From assembly GCA_011037195.1 (NCBI GenBank), contig JAAEAF010007712.1, positions 76,017 to 140,016 of the forward strand: DNA of 64,000 nucleotides. Direction: 5' to 3'. The notes beneath the pieces were generated by a model. The model did no database searches. It was not told where the DNA came from and was given only the letters and a program-made list of their open reading frames with translations. Both the position numbers and the translations under genes were made by a program. Origin of the DNA: Triatoma infestans (taxonomy: Eukaryota; Arthropoda; Insecta; Hemiptera; Reduviidae). Numbering within the stretch: position 1 is the first letter of the stretch; each line of letters begins with the position of its first letter. This document shows positions 63,041-64,000 of this stretch, in pieces.

Positions 63041-63790
63041 GTACATATTTTTTTTTTTTTTTTAACTTTTTATTTGTCATTTACAACTGTACTATGGTAC
63101 AATAAGTAAATACGGTAAGGGTGGCAAATGGCGTGAGTGGCTTGAATGGTGATCATCCAGTGATGATCTCCATTAGTCAACAAGGTGATCGCGAGGCCAA
63201 CGACGCCTCAGTCGCCTTCGCGGTTTGGAAGGAAGTGTGGTTGAGGATAAGTTAGCTGCTAATGGATTAGGATGTGTTGATAAGTTTTTGTGAAATTTAT
63301 TGTAACGTGTTTTAGTAAGTTCGGATATAAAAGGAATTTTGAGATCTTTATGTATAGTTAGGTTACTGACATAGAATGGAGCGTTTACAATGCGGCGGAG
63401 GATTTTAGATTGAAGAGTTTGTAATCGGTTGATATTAGATCGTTTAGCTGAACCGTAAAGTTCAAGTCCGTAAGTCCATATAGGTGCTAGGAGGGATAGA
63501 TACAGTCGTCTTTTATTATGAAGTGTTAGTTTTGACCGGTGATCAAGTAGTCTGGCTAGAAGCTTATATCTTTTGTTTAATTCTATTCGTTTAAGTCGTG
63601 TATGAGGATTCCAGGTGAGTCTCTTGTCGAGGTATAGTCCCAGGTACCGCACATGGTCGGCTGAAGGAATAGGAGAATTATGTAAGTAGACAGGGGCAAG
63701 AGTTTTCCGTTTCAGTGTAAAGACTATGTATTTTGATTTATGTGGATTAATTTTTATTCGCCATTTTTGCAGCCAAGGTGTACATATTTA
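63041..63790 (-). mobile_element. 5'-truncated Jockey-type LINE with poly(A) and 10-bp TSD
   Basis: GTACATATTT occurs at 63041-63050 and again at 63781-63790, flanking the element exactly. On the minus strand it opens in frame at PWLQKWRIKINPHKSKYIVF, passes the RT thumb block VRYLGLYLDKRLTWNPH and ends RRRWPRDHLVD then stop (63173). A short 3' UTR with AATAAA precedes the poly(A) tract at 63051-63063. The frame is uninterrupted for about 200 codons and the TSD is perfect, marking this as one of the youngest insertions here. It landed a few bases from the end of HINE copy 5. Confidence 0.92.
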
Positions 63791-63914
63791 TGATTAAAAT
63801 TTGAGTTTAAAAGAATAATTGTCACATTATATAGAAATGCATTAACTAGAATAGAGCAAGTCTTGTGAATATCTAAAATTTGCTAAATATGGTTTTTGCA
63901 TCAATAAGCAACAA

Positions 63915-63990
63915 ATGACAATTATGTATTTCCGGTGAAAACGCAACTCTATCTTACCATTTCCTTTTTTAATACTGAAAGAAAAAAAAA
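63915..63990 (-). repeat. HINE-like 5' fragment at window end
   Basis: GTATTTCCGGTGAAAACGCAAC corresponds to the ACCGGAAATA block in minus orientation, ending in a worn terminus (ACTGAAAGAAAAAAA). Confidence 0.45.
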
Positions 63991-64000
63991 TAATAATAAT

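Overview
The window looks like AT-rich, repeat-dense nuclear DNA of an arthropod, probably an insect; I cannot name the species. No bacterial-type operons, rRNA or convincing functional tRNA genes are visible. Apart from one weak candidate host exon (807-903), every stretch I can recognise is a transposable element or its debris. The long AT-rich stretches between them hold no gene I can support. All element ORFs are broken, so this is a record of past insertions rather than a set of co-operating genes.

The dominant component is a roughly 1-kb non-coding dispersed repeat, called here the HINE-like family. Its two ends carry a 15-bp subterminal inverted repeat (ACTTTCTCTTACTCC / GGAGTAAGAGAAAGT). 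One side has a (GT)n/(GTAT)n microsatellite, the middle has tandem monomers of about 260-300 bp, and the far end has a GTGTGA...TCACAC hairpin abutting a T-run. That matches the published layout of Helentron-associated elements such as Drosophila DINE-1. Five near-complete copies (12896-13915, 20104-21113, 29625-30657, 32541-33554, 62111-63034) and about thirty degenerate pieces cover much of the window.

Region by region: 1-7000 holds LINE fragments, a broken SINE, a 145-bp tandem duplication and a perfect 27-bp inverted repeat. 10-14 kb has a mariner remnant and a solo LTR with a 4-bp target duplication inside HINE-like sequence. 14.3-18.9 kb is the largest element, a minus-strand I/Jockey-type LINE with CCHC ORF1, partial endonuclease, RT and RNase H; its 5' end recurs at 42.6-42.9 kb. 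19.5-24 kb shows SINEs nested with HINE-like copies. 24.9-25.6 kb is a tandem miniature LTR retrotransposon (TRIM-like). 26.6-28.8 kb has LINE endonuclease and RT fragments. 33.6-34.3 kb has a Tc1/IS630-type transposase relic. 36.3-36.8 kb is an LTR with a primer-binding site. 38.6-41.2 kb is a Ty3/gypsy pseudo-element with a 122-bp LTR. 43-51 kb holds three Penelope-derived palindromes, each with two head-to-head hammerhead ribozyme motifs; two have clean 14-15 bp target duplications. 53.6-54.6 kb has two short TIR elements. 55.8-58.2 kb is a Penelope-like element with inverted terminal repeats, RT and GIY-YIG pieces. 60.1-61.1 kb is a decayed mariner with both TIRs. 63.05-63.78 kb is a 5'-truncated Jockey-type LINE with poly(A) and a perfect 10-bp target duplication.

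The most interesting items are the palindromic Penelope derivatives carrying paired hammerhead ribozymes, the TRIM-like tandem, and the HINE-like family with its recurrent ACCGGAAGTG motif. Coordinates of degenerate repeats are approximate because they were read by eye.
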